DNA from: Betaproteobacteria bacterium | GTDB taxonomy: Bacteria; Pseudomonadota; Gammaproteobacteria; Burkholderiales; Casimicrobiaceae | DNA length: 14,406 nt | NCBI GenBank assembly: GCA_005883655.1 | Contig: VBDA01000249.1 | Span: forward strand, 1 to 14,406 | Reading direction: 5' to 3' | Notes under the pieces: model-generated | What the model was told of the DNA's origin: nothing | The model's database searches: none | The model's input: the letters and a program-made list of their open reading frames with translations, nothing else | Shown here: in pieces, positions 14,270 through 14,406 of the stretch | Position numbering within the stretch: position 1 is the stretch's first letter | Layout: each line of letters starts with the position of its first letter | Made by a program: the position numbers and the translations under genes

Positions 14270-14406
14270 CGACGTGAGCAGCGAGCCAGGTCCCGCTCGC
14301 GTAGCGAGTGGGGTGCGAGCGCCCGCGAATCGGCGCTGGCCGGCGACACGCAGCATTGCATCTGCGCAATAGGCGCAAAGAGCCGGCGCTGTGAGCAGCG
14401 ATAGGA
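14270..14406. repeat. Downstream tail with a hairpin and short direct repeats
   Basis: The last 137 bases carry no recognisable gene. CCCGCTCGC and GCGAGTGGG (14292-14300, 14304-14312) form a 9-bp stem with one G-T pair and a 3-base loop, 22 bases past the ketothiolase stop. There is no T-run, so terminator function is doubtful. GTGAGCAGCGA occurs at 14274-14284 and again at 14391-14401, each preceded by GCG plus two variable bases. CGGCGCT occurs at 14331 and 14384. The second long copy runs into the window edge, so the pattern may continue beyond it. Confidence 0.4.

Noticed and set aside
12689..14356. A 555-codon open frame on the reverse strand
   Set aside because: It lies antisense to the ketothiolase and the end of coaX, both confidently assigned. 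The translated sequence is low-complexity Arg/His/Asp-rich without domain features.
1..14406. tRNA, rRNA, CRISPR, insertion sequence or prophage signals
   Set aside because: Reading both strands by eye, I saw no regularly spaced repeats, transposase-like product, terminal inverted repeats or tRNA-like cloverleaf. Nearly all the DNA is taken up by recognisable metabolic genes of uniform composition.

Overview
The window is 14.4 kb of gene-dense, GC-rich bacterial chromosome with no RNA genes, insertion sequences, phage genes or CRISPR array. It probably comes from a betaproteobacterium, perhaps of the Burkholderiales. The reasons are a BktB-type beta-ketothiolase, a DUF4124 envelope protein (a domain common in beta- and gammaproteobacteria), a type III pantothenate kinase (CoaX) and overall codon usage. 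This is inferred from gene content; no rRNA is present to confirm it. Every gap between genes is shorter than 150 bases.

Layout. Positions 9-2229 hold three forward genes: a DUF1330 protein, a low-specificity L-threonine aldolase and an exported DUF4124 protein. They converge, 27 bases apart, on a reverse-strand block covering 2257-8995. Read in its own direction, that block is: amidase-signature hydrolase, periplasmic family-5 solute-binding protein, DppB/GsiC-like permease, DppC/GsiD-like permease, and a single polypeptide carrying both ATPase domains (GsiA-like). The ATPase start codon overlaps the stop of the second permease. Facing away from the amidase across a 114-base divergent gap are two different MlrC-type (M81) metallopeptidase homologues in tandem (9110-12174), followed 16 bases later by coaX (12191-12985). 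A beta-ketothiolase gene (13079-14269) with its own ribosome-binding site closes the window.

How the genes may work together. The binding protein, two permeases and fused ATPase make a complete ABC importer for a peptide or similar amide-bonded compound. The amidase and both MlrC proteins lack signal peptides, so they are probably cytoplasmic and placed to hydrolyse what is imported. The arrangement resembles E. coli iaaA-gsiABCD, where a cytoplasmic peptidase gene leads a glutathione importer operon. The substrate cannot be read from the sequence. A plausible promoter and a perfect 8-bp hairpin lie between the amidase and binding-protein genes, which would let the binding protein be expressed separately from the amidase. 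coaX (CoA biosynthesis) and the ketothiolase (acyl-CoA metabolism) look like ordinary metabolic genes next to the cluster. No transcription regulator is encoded in the window.

The part most worth following up is the divergent amidase/importer and double-MlrC unit.
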